Under the pieces are notes generated by a model. That model was not told the origin of the DNA and searched no databases. It worked only from the letters and a program-made list of their open reading frames with translations. The translations under genes and the position numbers were made by a program. 64,000 nucleotides of DNA from Roseivivax halotolerans (GTDB taxonomy: Bacteria; Pseudomonadota; Alphaproteobacteria; Rhodobacterales; Rhodobacteraceae): contig NZ_FOXV01000003.1 in the NCBI RefSeq assembly GCF_900115815.1, positions 62,001 to 126,000 on the forward strand, read 5' to 3'. The stretch's first letter is position 1. Each line of letters begins with the position of its first letter. Below are positions 36,309 to 45,522 of the stretch, piece after piece.

Positions 36309-37715
36309 ATGAGCAAAGACAGCGTTCTCAAGACGATGAAGGATGAGGATGTCGAGTACGTCGATATCCGCTTCACCGATCCGCGCGGCAAGCTGCAGCA
36401 CGTCACAATCATGGCCGACCAGGTCGATGAGGACTTCCTCGAGGAAGGCTTCATGTTCGACGGCTCGTCCATCGCCGGCTGGAAGTCGATCGAAGCGTCC
36501 GACATGAAACTGATGCCCGATACCGCATCGGCCTATATCGATCCGTTCTACGCCGAAAAGACCCTGTGCATGCACTGCACCGTGGTCGAGCCCGACACCG
36601 GCGAGCCTTACGACCGCGATCCGCGCGGCACCGCCGAGAAGGCCGAAGCCTACCTGAAGTCTTCCGGCATCGGCGATGTTTCCTACTGGGGCCCCGAGGC
36701 TGAATTCTTCATCTTCGACAACGTCCGCTACTCCAACTCGATCAACAAGGTGTCCTACGAGGTCGACGCGCTCGACGCGTCCTGGAACACCGACAGCGAA
36801 TACGAGATGGGCAACATGGGCCACCGCCCCGGCGTCAAGGGCGGCTACTTCCCGGTGAACCCGATCGACCACGGCCAGGACATCCGCTCCGAGATGCTCT
36901 CGACCATGAAGCGCATGGGCATGAAGGTCGACAAGCACCACCACGAAGTGGCGTCCTGCCAGCACGAGCTCGGCCTCATCTTCGGCACGCTCACCGAGCA
37001 GGCCGACCACCTGCAGAAATACAAGTACGTCATCCACAACGTGGCGGACGCGTATGGCAAGTCGGCGACCTTCATGCCGAAGCCGATCTATGGCGACAAC
37101 GGCACGGGCATGCACTGCAACATGTCGATCTGGAAGGACGGCAAGCCGCTCTTCGCAGGCGACAAATATGCAGACCTGTCGCAGGAAGCGCTCTGGTTCA
37201 TCGGCGGCATCCTGAAGCACGCCAAGACGCTGAACGCCTTCACCAACCCGTCCACGAACTCCTACAAGCGCCTGATCCCCGGCTTCGAAGCCCCGGTCCT
37301 GCGCGCCTATTCGGCCCGCAACCGTTCGGGCTGCGTGCGGATCCCGTGGACGGAAAGCCCGAAGGCCAAGCGCGTCGAGGCCCGCTTCCCCGATCCGTCG
37401 GCAAACCCCTACCTGTGCTTTGCCGCACTCCTGATGGCCGGTCTCGACGGCATCAAGAACAAGATCGATCCGGGCGAGGCGATGGACAAGAACCTCTACG
37501 ATCTGCCGGCCGAGGAGCTCGAGGGCATTCCGACTGTCTGCGGCAGCCTCCGCGAGGCGCTCGACTGCCTGAAGGCCGATCACGAGTTCCTGCTCGCAGG
37601 CGACGTGTTCACCAAAGACCAGATCGAAGGCTATATCGACCTGAAGATGGAAGAGCTCGAACTCTACGAGCACACCCCGCACCCGGTCGAATTCCAGCTC
37701 TACTACAGCTGCTGA
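36309..37715 (+). CDS. glnA: Glutamine synthetase, type I
   Basis: Makes glutamine from glutamate, ammonia and ATP as a dodecamer. The 468-residue protein has the [12 protein letters not shown] block, the metal site EAEFFIFD, the ATP-binding [14 protein letters not shown] and the adenylylation tyrosine Y397 in NLYDLPAEE, so it should be controlled by reversible adenylylation. It is probably co-transcribed with glnB and turned down when PII signals nitrogen excess; that is family knowledge, not seen here. ATG 36309 is the family start. A strong terminator follows. Confidence 0.98.
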   Translation: MSKDSVLKTMKDEDVEYVDIRFTDPRGKLQHVTIMADQVDEDFLEEGFMFDGSSIAGWKSIEASDMKLMPDTASAYIDPFYAEKTLCMHCTVVEPDTGEPYDRDPRGTAEKAEAYLKSSGIGDVSYWGPEAEFFIFDNVRYSNSINKVSYEVDALDASWNTDSEYEMGNMGHRPGVKGGYFPVNPIDHGQDIRSEMLSTMKRMGMKVDKHHHEVASCQHELGLIFGTLTEQADHLQKYKYVIHNVADAYGKSATFMPKPIYGDNGTGMHCNMSIWKDGKPLFAGDKYADLSQEALWFIGGILKHAKTLNAFTNPSTNSYKRLIPGFEAPVLRAYSARNRSGCVRIPWTESPKAKRVEARFPDPSANPYLCFAALLMAGLDGIKNKIDPGEAMDKNLYDLPAEELEGIPTVCGSLREALDCLKADHEFLLAGDVFTKDQIEGYIDLKMEELELYEHTPHPVEFQLYYSC

Positions 37716-37738
37716 TCCGGCACAGCCGAACGATTGCG

Positions 37739-37771
37739 AAAGGGGCGCCTTCACGGCGCCCCTTTTCTTTT
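37739..37771 (+). terminator. Terminator after glnA
   Basis: An 11-bp perfect stem (37739-37749 with 37755-37765) with a 5-base loop, followed by a T-rich run. It ends the glnB-glnA transcript. Confidence 0.88.
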
Positions 37772-38025
37772 GGATCGCGAGTCGTCCGCCGCCTCAGGAT
37801 CACCGCAATCTGAAAGTAGGCATGGCCGTGAGAACACCCTGTCGGTCCGTATTTCAGACCGGATTGCGGCAGGCTGATCGACTGTGACGCGATCTTGGCG
37901 CGTCTGCTGCAGGCTTGCCGCAAATCGCCGAATGTGCCTTGAAAAGACCCGATAAGAACCAGATTTGGACCGCGATTGGCCCGTGGCTTTTGAGGAAAGA
38001 AAAAAGCCCACCTCGGAGTTAAGCC
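37772..38025. other. Long intergenic stretch after glnA
   Basis: About 254 bases after the glnA terminator and before the next gene (310 bases between the coding regions). Reading frames across it on the minus strand lack ribosome sites and similarity. It probably contains the promoter of the gene at 38026; I see nothing else. Confidence 0.35.
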
Positions 38026-38805
38026 ATGCTGTCCCGGTCCAAAATCGTCTACGCTCCTTCCGCCGCGCCATCGCTCGAGACGCTCGAAACCGTTTTGTCG
38101 ATATTCGCAGCACAACAGGGGCTTGCGATGACGGGGGTCGAGCGCGACTCCGATGGACTGACCTGCCAGGCCGGGAATTATACACTCTCGGTGAAGGTTC
38201 TGCGGACCGCAAACGAGACGCTTGTCGCGCTGAGCGCCGAGCGGGGCACCAAGGCGGCCAGACCCGTCCAGAAGCGTCTTGCGGCACTGACCGCGATCCT
38301 GCTGCACAACACGCACGCCGACGCCGTCATCTGGCTCGATACGGAGCTGCGGCTGCCCTGCGATGCGTTTCTCGACGCCGTTGCGCCTGCAACCCCAGCC
38401 CCGTCAGAATTCGCACCTCGACGCGTGGCGGCGCGGCGCCTCGCGACGCGGCCCCGCCCAAGCGCTTGCAACGCGGTGGACGCACCGGGCGTCACGCGCC
38501 TCGACGCGCATGTGCACGCATACGAGGCACATCTGCGGGCGCATCTGCGCGCCGATCCCACGAAGGAGGAGATGGAAGAACTCCGCGTTGCGCGCCGTGC
38601 CGGCTCCACCGGAATGCGCGTGTCGACCTGGGCCATGTCCCTCGCCGTTGCCACGGTATCACTACCGGTCGCGGCGCCGCTTATCGTCAGCAATGTCGTC
38701 CGCGGAGAAGATTTCCGCACGGCCTCCCTTGCGATGGGTCTGGCCGGTTTCTTTGTCGCCCTCGATACGACCGGCACGATGACGGAGATCGTGACCAACC
38801 TGTAA
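38026..38805 (+). CDS. Uncharacterised membrane-associated protein (paralogue A)
   Basis: A 259-residue protein of unknown function. Residues 1-125 form a compact domain with PSLETLETVLSIFAAQ near the start and a conserved-looking HADAVIWLDTELRLPCDAFLDAV near 95-120. A proline/arginine-rich linker follows (about 125-180), then two hydrophobic segments at the C-terminus (about 203-222 and 235-252) that probably anchor it. The domain plan and short motifs resemble the gene at 39850, on the other side of a transglycosylase. ATG 38026 follows GGAG with suitable spacing. No family could be named. Confidence 0.7.
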   Translation: MLSRSKIVYAPSAAPSLETLETVLSIFAAQQGLAMTGVERDSDGLTCQAGNYTLSVKVLRTANETLVALSAERGTKAARPVQKRLAALTAILLHNTHADAVIWLDTELRLPCDAFLDAVAPATPAPSEFAPRRVAARRLATRPRPSACNAVDAPGVTRLDAHVHAYEAHLRAHLRADPTKEEMEELRVARRAGSTGMRVSTWAMSLAVATVSLPVAAPLIVSNVVRGEDFRTASLAMGLAGFFVALDTTGTMTEIVTNL

Positions 38806-38890
38806 TGCCGTCAAAAGGTAACTTTGCCCCCCGCCCTTTTCCCGCTACCGTCGCGCTTATGACCAAATCATTTCGAGCACGGGGGTTCTG

Positions 38891-39712
38891 ATGCCGCGAC
38901 GTTTTTCAACTTATATTCTGGCTTTGTCGCTGGGCCTGGCAGCAACGGCTGGTTCGGCTGCAAGCTGCATCACCAGCCAGGGCCAGTTCGGCGCGTACAA
39001 GCAGGGCCTCGGCCAACAAGCGTCGGCGCAGGGCGTGGGGCAACGCGGCATGCAGGCGCTGCAATCGGCGCAGCTCTCGGGCATCACATGGCGCTTCGAG
39101 TCCAATCCGAGCAGCCAGAGCGGCGTCTCTTACGGCGATCCTGCGGAATTTCTCGCCAAGCGCTCGGGAAGCTCCGCGCAGGCTTTCATCAACAGCGTTC
39201 AGAACCGCGTTGCGCGCAATGCCAACCTCTTCGCCTCGATCGAGCGCAGCTACGGCGTGCCGGGCAGCGTTCTCGCGACGATCTGGGGCCTTGAGACCAG
39301 CTTCGGCGGCTATCTCGGTGGAACCTCGATCGTAGACGGCGCGGTGACCCTTGCCTCCTATTGCCGACGCCATCCCCGCTTCGAGGACGATGCCATCGCG
39401 GCGCTTCAACTCGTTGATCGCGGCGTCATCACCTCCGGCACGCAAGGCGGACCGTCGGGCGAACTCGGCCATATGCAATTCCTGGCCGGCAACTGGATGC
39501 GCTATGGCGTCGATGCCAATGGCGACGGTCGCGCGGATCCCTACAACGCGACCGACGCGCTGGCCTCCGCGGCGAACATGCTGCGCCAGAATGGCTGGCA
39601 GCCAGGCCAGCCCTTTGGTCAGGGCACGCGCAATTTCAGCGTCCTCTCGGCCTGGAACGACAGTGGTAATTACCAGCGCGCCATCGCCTATGCCGCCGAG
39701 CGTGTGAACTAA
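38891..39712 (+). CDS. MltB-type lytic murein transglycosylase
   Basis: Cleaves the peptidoglycan glycan strand. The 273-residue precursor has a signal peptide (YILALSLGLAATAGSA, cleaved near 23). A transglycosylase SLT_2 domain follows with the catalytic glutamate E135 in IWGLETSFGGYLG, then GELGHMQFLAGNWMRYGVDANGDG and YNATDALASAANMLR. No lipobox is seen, so it is probably soluble in the periplasm, not a lipoprotein. The C-terminal peptidoglycan-binding domain of longer MltB relatives is missing. ATG 38891 starts the signal peptide. Confidence 0.9.
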   Translation: MPRRFSTYILALSLGLAATAGSAASCITSQGQFGAYKQGLGQQASAQGVGQRGMQALQSAQLSGITWRFESNPSSQSGVSYGDPAEFLAKRSGSSAQAFINSVQNRVARNANLFASIERSYGVPGSVLATIWGLETSFGGYLGGTSIVDGAVTLASYCRRHPRFEDDAIAALQLVDRGVITSGTQGGPSGELGHMQFLAGNWMRYGVDANGDGRADPYNATDALASAANMLRQNGWQPGQPFGQGTRNFSVLSAWNDSGNYQRAIAYAAERVN

Positions 39713-39849
39713 ACCGCAAGGCACGCGGGTGGGCGCTGGCGCGGCCACCCTGCTCCAAAAAAGCCCAAAACTGCACGGGTCTCGCCCTAGTTTGACCCAA
39801 CTGGCTTCGTACCCTTCGGGACATTCAGAAACACGAAGCTGGTCCGAGA

Positions 39850-40683
39850 ATGAGCCTCCCCGTTCGTCCCTACGCCGCCCTGGCCCTTGCCCGCACGAAT
39901 TCGCTCGAGGTCGAGCGGTTCCTGCGCGTCGTGGCCCAGAGCCTCAGCCGGTTCGATGCCGATGGCGGCGCCAAGCCGCGCGCGTCGATCAAGCACGGCG
40001 CGGTGGCGGGCGAGACGATTATCGTGAAGGTCACGACCGACGTGACGCCCAAGGAAGGCACGCGGGTCGTCTTCCGGATCGCGCCGAGGCCGAACACCAA
40101 GAAGATGTCGCTCGACCGGAACATCGAGGTGCTGTCCGACATCGTCATGCGCGCGCTGCAGCGGGTCGATGCGCGTCACGTCGAATGGCTGGACGAGCGT
40201 ACCAAGCTCTCGCCCGAGGAATTCCAGGTCTCCTGCTCCTACGTCTCGCCCAAACGTGCTCGCCGCGAGATGGTGGAAGCGCCGATCACCGAACGCTCGG
40301 TCGAGGCGATCGAAGAGAGCCTGGCCAAGATGTTCAACGACATCCCCCCTGTGGCCGAGCCGGGCCACGGAAAGGAGCGGGCCGAGCGGGTCGCCAGGGC
40401 CCGCGCAGAGGCGCAGAAGACGCTCGCCGACCGCGTGCCGAAGGCTTACGCCGACTGGCAGAACGACGACGAGGATACAGGCACGGCATCGCGCACGGAG
40501 ACCGCCGGGCAAGAGCCGGACGCCGCGACCGAACCGCCGTCCCGGCAAGCTGGTCTGGGCCGCCTCGTCCGCGCGTTGATGCCGCGCCGGACCACCGCAC
40601 ATGTCATCGCCTTGGGGGGCGTGGCGCTGGTCTTCTGGAAGCACGGCCTGTTCGATCCACTCCTGAGGATCGTCGGCAGCTAG
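39850..40683 (+). CDS. Uncharacterised membrane-associated protein (paralogue B)
   Basis: A 277-residue protein of unknown function. The N-terminal domain (about 1-125) has TNSLEVERFLRVVAQSL and VDARHVEWLDERTKLSPEEFQV, positioned like the SLETLETVL and ADAVIWLD motifs of the gene at 38026. After a charged middle (about 145-225, rich in E, A, R and D), a single hydrophobic helix near the end (about 252-268, HVIALGGVALVFW) probably anchors it, leaving the domain in the cytoplasm. ATG 39850 is preceded by GAGAATG-like sequence. It shares a CTAG stop with the opposite DUF3445 gene. Confidence 0.72.
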   Translation: MSLPVRPYAALALARTNSLEVERFLRVVAQSLSRFDADGGAKPRASIKHGAVAGETIIVKVTTDVTPKEGTRVVFRIAPRPNTKKMSLDRNIEVLSDIVMRALQRVDARHVEWLDERTKLSPEEFQVSCSYVSPKRARREMVEAPITERSVEAIEESLAKMFNDIPPVAEPGHGKERAERVARARAEAQKTLADRVPKAYADWQNDDEDTGTASRTETAGQEPDAATEPPSRQAGLGRLVRALMPRRTTAHVIALGGVALVFWKHGLFDPLLRIVGS

Positions 40684-41474
40684 GCACCGCGCGGCACGTC
40701 GGCCTCGCTCAGAACGTAGGTGTGGATCGAGAAGATGACCGCACGCGTCTCGGGCAAGCGCCGCATGACCTGCCTCTCGGTTCGAAAGTAAGGCGCACCC
40801 TCGGCCTCCCATTTTGGCCGTCTATCGGGCACGAAAGGCTGGTGCAGCCGCGGATCATGGTGCCAGAGCGTGTTGAAACGCCAGATGGGCCGCTCGACCT
40901 GCAATCCGTCGAAAAGGCGCTGCACCCGGCGCGCAACGTCGCCGTCGTATTCAGGCACAGGCTCATGGATCGCGATGAGCGGACGGAGGAACTTGTCGGC
41001 CAGCCGCCAGCGCGCCGGGAAACAGAGGCTCGCAGCCGACAACACATGCTCCTCTCCCGATTTCTCAAGGATACAGAGGTCTTCCTGCACAAGCCGGCAA
41101 AGCGTGCCCATCGGATCGTGCGCCTCCACCCGGACGGCCACGCCATCGGGGCGCGTCACCACGTCCTCGGTGACGTCGAACTCTTCCGGCAATTCAGCGA
41201 GGACCGTGTTCAGCAGCTCTTCGGCGGCCGGGCGCGCGGTCTCATCCATCGCGATGACCGTATCGCGCCATTCGGAGGCAAGCCGGTCGCGAAGGGCCAT
41301 CTGCGCGCCGTAAGCCTCATCCGCGATAAGCCAGGGCGCATCGCCGAGGGGCCTTGTGCCCGGCAGTCGGTGCCCTGCCCCGGGATCGTAGGGCAGCCTG
41401 CACTGAAGGATCGGGCCATCTTCCTCCATGAAAAACGGCGCACGGGTCTCCCCGCGCGCCGCGCCGTCGTTCAT
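40680..41474 (-). CDS. DUF3445 (haem-dependent oxidative N-demethylase-like) protein
   Basis: A 264-residue protein matching DUF3445, the family that includes the haem-binding alpha subunit of dimethylamine monooxygenase-type enzymes. It begins with ILQCRLPYDPG and has VQEDLCILEKSGEEHVLSAASLCFPARWRLADK, IHEPVPEYD and the late FNTLWHHDPRLHQPF and YFRTERQVMRRLPETRAVIFSIHTY. The substrate is unknown. ATG at 41472-41474 has GGTGA eleven bases upstream. A GTG at 41487-41489, overlapping the bioY stop, is the alternative and adds five residues. Confidence 0.85.
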   Translation of the reverse strand: MNDGAARGETRAPFFMEEDGPILQCRLPYDPGAGHRLPGTRPLGDAPWLIADEAYGAQMALRDRLASEWRDTVIAMDETARPAAEELLNTVLAELPEEFDVTEDVVTRPDGVAVRVEAHDPMGTLCRLVQEDLCILEKSGEEHVLSAASLCFPARWRLADKFLRPLIAIHEPVPEYDGDVARRVQRLFDGLQVERPIWRFNTLWHHDPRLHQPFVPDRRPKWEAEGAPYFRTERQVMRRLPETRAVIFSIHTYVLSEADVPRGA

Positions 41475-41485
41475 CGGTGTATCGC

Positions 41486-42091
41486 TCACCCGCGCGCGCG
41501 GCCGACCGCTTTCCACGCGAGCGGAAGGACCACGGCCGCCAGTGCCAGCTTCAGGCCATCGCCGAGGAGGAACGGCCAGAGACCCCATGCGAGGATCGGC
41601 TCGTTCCAGCCATAGAGCACGCCGAGCCAGAGCAGGCCGGGGACGTAGATGATGACGTTGCCGAGCAACATCGCTCCGGCCATCTTGGGCGCGGTGCGGT
41701 CCCACCCGGCGCGGGCTGCGGCGCCCAGGAGAAGCGTCGCCAGAACGTAGCCGACCAGATAGCCGCCGGTGCTGCCGGTCATGTAGGCAAGCCCGTTGAG
41801 TTCGGCGGTCGAGCTCTGGAACACGTCGAAACCGAGCGCGCCGATCAGCATGTAGCCCATGATGGTCGTCAGCCCGAGACGCGGGCCGTAGGCGGCAGCG
41901 ATCGAGAGAACCGCGAACGTGCCCATGTTGATCGCGACCGGCGATCCTGGCACGGGCACCTTGACCTTGGCGAGGATGGCGAAGGCGAGGATGCCGACAA
42001 CGACTAGTGCCGCCTGCTTGACGCGCAGTGCTGCGCCCTCGGTGGCTCCGAACGTCTCGACCAGCACATTGCGGCTCAGCGTCTCATTCAT
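41486..42091 (-). CDS. bioY: Biotin transporter BioY
   Basis: The substrate-binding membrane subunit of biotin ECF transporters. The 201-residue protein has about six helices, with VKVPVPGSPVAINMGTFAVLSIAAAYGPRLG in the first half and LAYMTGSTGGYLVGYVLA in the middle, both BioY hallmarks. It likely works alone or with an ECF module encoded elsewhere, as no bioM or bioN and no biotin synthesis genes are in the window. Uptake of external biotin is common in this bacterial group. The ATG at 42089-42091 is the family start. Confidence 0.93.
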   Translation of the reverse strand: MNETLSRNVLVETFGATEGAALRVKQAALVVVGILAFAILAKVKVPVPGSPVAINMGTFAVLSIAAAYGPRLGLTTIMGYMLIGALGFDVFQSSTAELNGLAYMTGSTGGYLVGYVLATLLLGAAARAGWDRTAPKMAGAMLLGNVIIYVPGLLWLGVLYGWNEPILAWGLWPFLLGDGLKLALAAVVLPLAWKAVGRARG

Positions 42092-42165
42092 CGGGGATCT
42101 CCCTTGTCCAGCGTATCTTTGAAAACTTCATGCCGTCTGCGCCGCTTGCGTGCAAGGGCTTAGCG

Positions 42166-42630
42166 TCACTCGCTCCCTTTCGCCCGCACGAAGAGCGTGT
42201 CCATCCGGTAATCCTTGCGCGGTCCCCGCACCTCCCAGACCGCGCCCCAGACGGGCCAATCGGCAAGGTCGTAGATCACTTGGTAACGGTCGGGCGCGCA
42301 ATCGTGCAGATCCGACGGCTGCGGCTCGGACAGGTCCATCAGGTGAAACGGACGGCCGTCGTCGAAGAAAATCTCAACGCCGCGCGGATGCGCGGTCCAG
42401 AGATAGCGCCGTGTGCCCGTGATCGGCTTCTGACCTGGCAAAGACAGCGTGATTTCCTCATCATAGATCAGTCCCTCGCCATCTCGCACGAGGTTGACGC
42501 TGCCCTGCCCTTGGGAAAGCTGTCCCAGCGTGCGGTCGAGGATCTTGCGGCGGAACCGCCAGCATCCCTCGAAATCGAAGAGGTGTCGAGGCGGCCCGGC
42601 CGAAGGCCGAGGCGACGGGTTGGCGCGCAA
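42166..42630 (-). CDS. DUF6314 family protein
   Basis: A 154-residue protein that fits DUF6314: FEGCWRFRRKILDR near the start, IYDEEITL, RRYLW in the centre and a late DLHDCAPDRYQVIYD with KDYRMDTLFVR. This looks like a small lipocalin-like beta-barrel. Function unknown. No ATG or GTG fits; the best start is a TTG at 42628-42630 with GGGAAGGGAG just upstream. It is divergent from purB, with 85 bases between. Confidence 0.78.
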   Translation of the reverse strand: MRANPSPRPSAGPPRHLFDFEGCWRFRRKILDRTLGQLSQGQGSVNLVRDGEGLIYDEEITLSLPGQKPITGTRRYLWTAHPRGVEIFFDDGRPFHLMDLSEPQPSDLHDCAPDRYQVIYDLADWPVWGAVWEVRGPRKDYRMDTLFVRAKGSE

Positions 42631-42715
42631 ACGGGCTCCCTTCCCTTGTCGATGCTGCACCTGCAGTCTATGACCGCTCGCGAGCCCGTTACAAGTCAGG
42701 AAAGGCTGACCTCCC

Positions 42716-44023
42716 ATGATCCCTCGCTATTCCCGCCCCGACATGGTCGCGATTTGGGCACCCGAGACGAAATTCCGCATCTGGTACGAGATCGAGGCCC
42801 ATGCCTGCGATGCCCAGGCGGAGCTCGGCGTGATCCCCAAGGCCAATGCCGAGGCGGTCTGGAAGGCGGATGGCGTGGCGTTCGACGTCGCCCGGATCGA
42901 CGAGATCGAAGCGGTCACCAAGCATGACGTCATCGCGTTTCTGACGCACCTGTCGGAGATCGTTGGCGCCGACGAGGCACGCTTCGTGCACCAGGGCATG
43001 ACCTCCTCGGACGTGCTGGATACCACGTTCAACATTCAGCTGGTTCGGGCCGCCGACATCCTCATTGCGGATCTCGAGAAGCTGCTCGCCGCGCTCAAGA
43101 CACGCGCCTTCGAGCACAAGGACACCGTCCGCATCGGCCGCTCCCACGGCATCCATGCGGAGCCGACCACGATGGGCCTCACCTTCGCACGGTTCTACGC
43201 CGAGATGGACCGCAACCTCGCCCGCATGAAGACCGCTCGCGAAGAGGTCGCCACGGGCGCGATCTCGGGCGCGGTCGGCACGTTCGCCAATATCGATCCC
43301 GCGGTTGAGGTGCATGTCTGCGAGAAACTGGGCCTCAAGCCCGAGCCGATCTCGACGCAGGTCATCCCGCGCGACCGCCACGCCGCCTTCTTCGCGGCGA
43401 TGGGCGTTGTGGCCAGCTCCATCGAGAACGTCGCGACCGAAATCCGCCACATGCAGCGCACCGAGGTGCTGGAAGCCGAAGAATTCTTCTCCAAGGGGCA
43501 GAAAGGCTCCTCGGCGATGCCGCACAAGCGCAACCCGGTCCTGACCGAGAACCTCACCGGCCTCGCGCGGCTGGTGCGGATGGCTGTGATCCCCGCGATG
43601 GAGAACGTGGCGCTCTGGCACGAGCGCGACATTTCGCATTCCTCGGTGGAGCGGAATATCGGCCCCGATACGACCGTCACGCTTGATTTCGCGCTGGCCC
43701 GTCTGACCTCGGTTGTTGAAAATTTGGTCGTCTACCCAGAAACGATGCTCAGGAACCTGCACAAGTTCAAAGGGCTCGTCATGTCCCAGCGGGTGCTTCT
43801 GGCCTTGACCCAAGCCGGCGTCAGCCGCGAGGATTCCTATCGCCTCGTGCAGCGCAATGCCATGAAGGTATGGGAAGAAGGCGCTGATTTCAAAGAGGAA
43901 CTCCTCAAGGACGACGAGGTGCGGGCGGCGCTGAGCGAGGCCGAGATCGAAGAGAAATTCGACCTTGGCTATCACACCAAGCATGTCGACACGATCTTCA
44001 CCCGCGTCTTCGGCGAGGCCTGA
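42716..44023 (+). CDS. purB: Adenylosuccinate lyase
   Basis: Acts twice in purine synthesis, releasing fumarate from SAICAR and from adenylosuccinate. The 435-residue protein has the fumarase superfamily signature [11 protein letters not shown] (about 265-275), the [11 protein letters not shown] block with the general acid region, and [18 protein letters not shown] 42716 is the family start, after AAGGCTGACCTCCC, a weak ribosome site. Followed 72 bases later by a small secreted peptide gene. Confidence 0.97.
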   Translation: MIPRYSRPDMVAIWAPETKFRIWYEIEAHACDAQAELGVIPKANAEAVWKADGVAFDVARIDEIEAVTKHDVIAFLTHLSEIVGADEARFVHQGMTSSDVLDTTFNIQLVRAADILIADLEKLLAALKTRAFEHKDTVRIGRSHGIHAEPTTMGLTFARFYAEMDRNLARMKTAREEVATGAISGAVGTFANIDPAVEVHVCEKLGLKPEPISTQVIPRDRHAAFFAAMGVVASSIENVATEIRHMQRTEVLEAEEFFSKGQKGSSAMPHKRNPVLTENLTGLARLVRMAVIPAMENVALWHERDISHSSVERNIGPDTTVTLDFALARLTSVVENLVVYPETMLRNLHKFKGLVMSQRVLLALTQAGVSREDSYRLVQRNAMKVWEEGADFKEELLKDDEVRAALSEAEIEEKFDLGYHTKHVDTIFTRVFGEA

Positions 44024-44095
44024 CCCCGCGCGCCTGTGACTTTGACGCAAGGTAAAGCCGTGCTAGCCTTCCTTCATCCAAAAGGAGGTTTGACG

Positions 44096-44248
44096 ATGAT
44101 CAAGACTGCTCTTGCCGCCGCGTTTCTCACGGTTGCGTCGACGCTTTCCGCTTTCGCGGCCTGCGGCTATAGCGATGCCCGCATGACCTGCGCTGACGGG
44201 ATGATCTACGACTCCGAGACGGGCAGCTGTCAGGTCGTGACAGGCTGA
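44096..44248 (+). CDS. Small secreted cysteine-containing peptide
   Basis: A 50-residue precursor with a signal peptide (IKTALAAAFLTVASTLSAFA, cleaved at about 21). The mature peptide is about 29 residues with two cysteines in ACGYSDARMTC and one in GSCQVV. The D-G-M-I-Y-D-S-E-T-G-S-C-Q spacing faintly recalls chitin-binding peritrophin-like motifs, but this is too short to call. A near-perfect ribosome site (AAAGGAGG) supports expression. A terminator follows immediately. Function unknown. Confidence 0.72.
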   Translation: MIKTALAAAFLTVASTLSAFAACGYSDARMTCADGMIYDSETGSCQVVTG

Positions 44249-44274
44249 TCCCGATCCAGCGATAGACATATGGG

Positions 44275-44301
44275 GGCGGCCCGTCAGGGGCCGCCTTTTT
44301 T
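44275..44301 (+). terminator. Terminator after purB and the small peptide gene
   Basis: An 8-bp GC stem (44275-44282 with 44288-44295) with a 5-base loop and TTTTTT. It closes the purB transcript ahead of the FliG-like gene. Confidence 0.88.
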
Positions 44302-44392
44302 CTATTCAGGTCCGGGCGTTGGTCAGCCTTCCTTAACCGAGCGCGCGATAGTGAGGGTGGCACCGATATCCGCAAAGGATCCGCCTGCCCCG

Positions 44393-45463
44393 ATGTCCCA
44401 GATCGCGCCCTTCACGCCTCAATCTGCGTTCGACGCTCCCGATCCCGGTGCCGCGCGGATGCCGGCGCGGCTCAGCCGGAAGGCCAAGGCCGCGATCATC
44501 GTGCAGTTCATCCTGAACGAAGGGACGGACATTCCGCTCTCCTCGCTGCCCGAAACGCTGCAATCGGAACTCACGCTGCAACTCGGCGCGATGCGCTACA
44601 TCGATCGCACCACGCTCGATTCGGTCATCGCCGAATTCGCGGACGAGCTGGACGCGGTCGGCATGTCCTTTCCGGGAAACATGAGCCGTGCGCTGACTGC
44701 TCTCGACGGCCGCATTTCGTCCCGGACCGCCGCGCGCTTACGCAAGGAAAGCGGCGTGCGCCGTACCGGCGATCCGTGGGAGATCATCAGCGCGGAGAAA
44801 GCCGAGACGCTTGCCGAACTCGTCGAAACCGAAAGTATCGAGGTGGCGGCAGTGATGCTCAGCCGAATCGAGGTCGCCCGCGCCGCGGAGGTGCTGGCGC
44901 TCATTCCGGGTGCCCGCGCCCGCCGAATCACACATGCGGTGTCCAAGACAGCGGGCGTGACGCCCGACACGGTGGATCGGATCGGCCTCAGCCTCGCCGC
45001 GCAACTCGACGCCCGCCCGCCGCACGCCTTCGACCGCAAACCCGAGGAGCGGCTGGGCAGCATCCTGAACTTCTCGCGCGCCGAAACCCGCAACGAAGTG
45101 CTGACAAATCTCGAGGAGGCGGACCAGGACTTTGCCGAACAGGTACGCCGCAAGATCTTCACGTTCGAGAACATCGCCGAACGTCTTGCCCCGGAGGATG
45201 CCCCCAAGATTACCCGCGATGTCGAAAACGACGTGCTTGCGCGCGCTTTCGGTGGCGCGATGGGCGAGGCGGAGAACCGGACGGTGGATTTCGTGCTCGC
45301 GAACCTCTCGACGCGCATGGCCGCCACGCTGCGCGAGGAAGCGGCCGAGGTTGCCTCCACGCCCCGCAGCGAGGTCGAGGCCGCCCAGAACGCCGTGGTC
45401 GCCGCCATCCGGGAAATGGAGGCGTCGGGCGAGATCCGGCTTCGCGCACCCGGTCCGGGCTGA
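44393..45463 (+). CDS. FliG-like flagellar rotor protein homologue, degenerate
   Basis: A 356-residue homologue of FliG, the rotor switch protein. The C-terminal half aligns well: LTNLEEADQDFAEQVRRKIFTFENIAERL, then NLSTRMAATLREEAAE, SEVEAAQNAVVAAIREMEASGEI. The N-terminal half is weaker. In the FliG middle domain the EHPQ motif that contacts FliM is replaced by ESIEVAA. The charged torque-generating DDR of the C-terminal domain reads PED. No other flagellar gene is near. ATG 44393 is chosen; no close upstream start has a ribosome site. Whether it works in the motor is doubtful. Confidence 0.8.
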   Translation: MSQIAPFTPQSAFDAPDPGAARMPARLSRKAKAAIIVQFILNEGTDIPLSSLPETLQSELTLQLGAMRYIDRTTLDSVIAEFADELDAVGMSFPGNMSRALTALDGRISSRTAARLRKESGVRRTGDPWEIISAEKAETLAELVETESIEVAAVMLSRIEVARAAEVLALIPGARARRITHAVSKTAGVTPDTVDRIGLSLAAQLDARPPHAFDRKPEERLGSILNFSRAETRNEVLTNLEEADQDFAEQVRRKIFTFENIAERLAPEDAPKITRDVENDVLARAFGGAMGEAENRTVDFVLANLSTRMAATLREEAAEVASTPRSEVEAAQNAVVAAIREMEASGEIRLRAPGPG

Positions 45464-45522
45464 CCTTGCCGCGCCGCCCCCGCGCCCCTAAGACGGGCGC
45501 GGAGAGGCAGACAGGCGGATGG

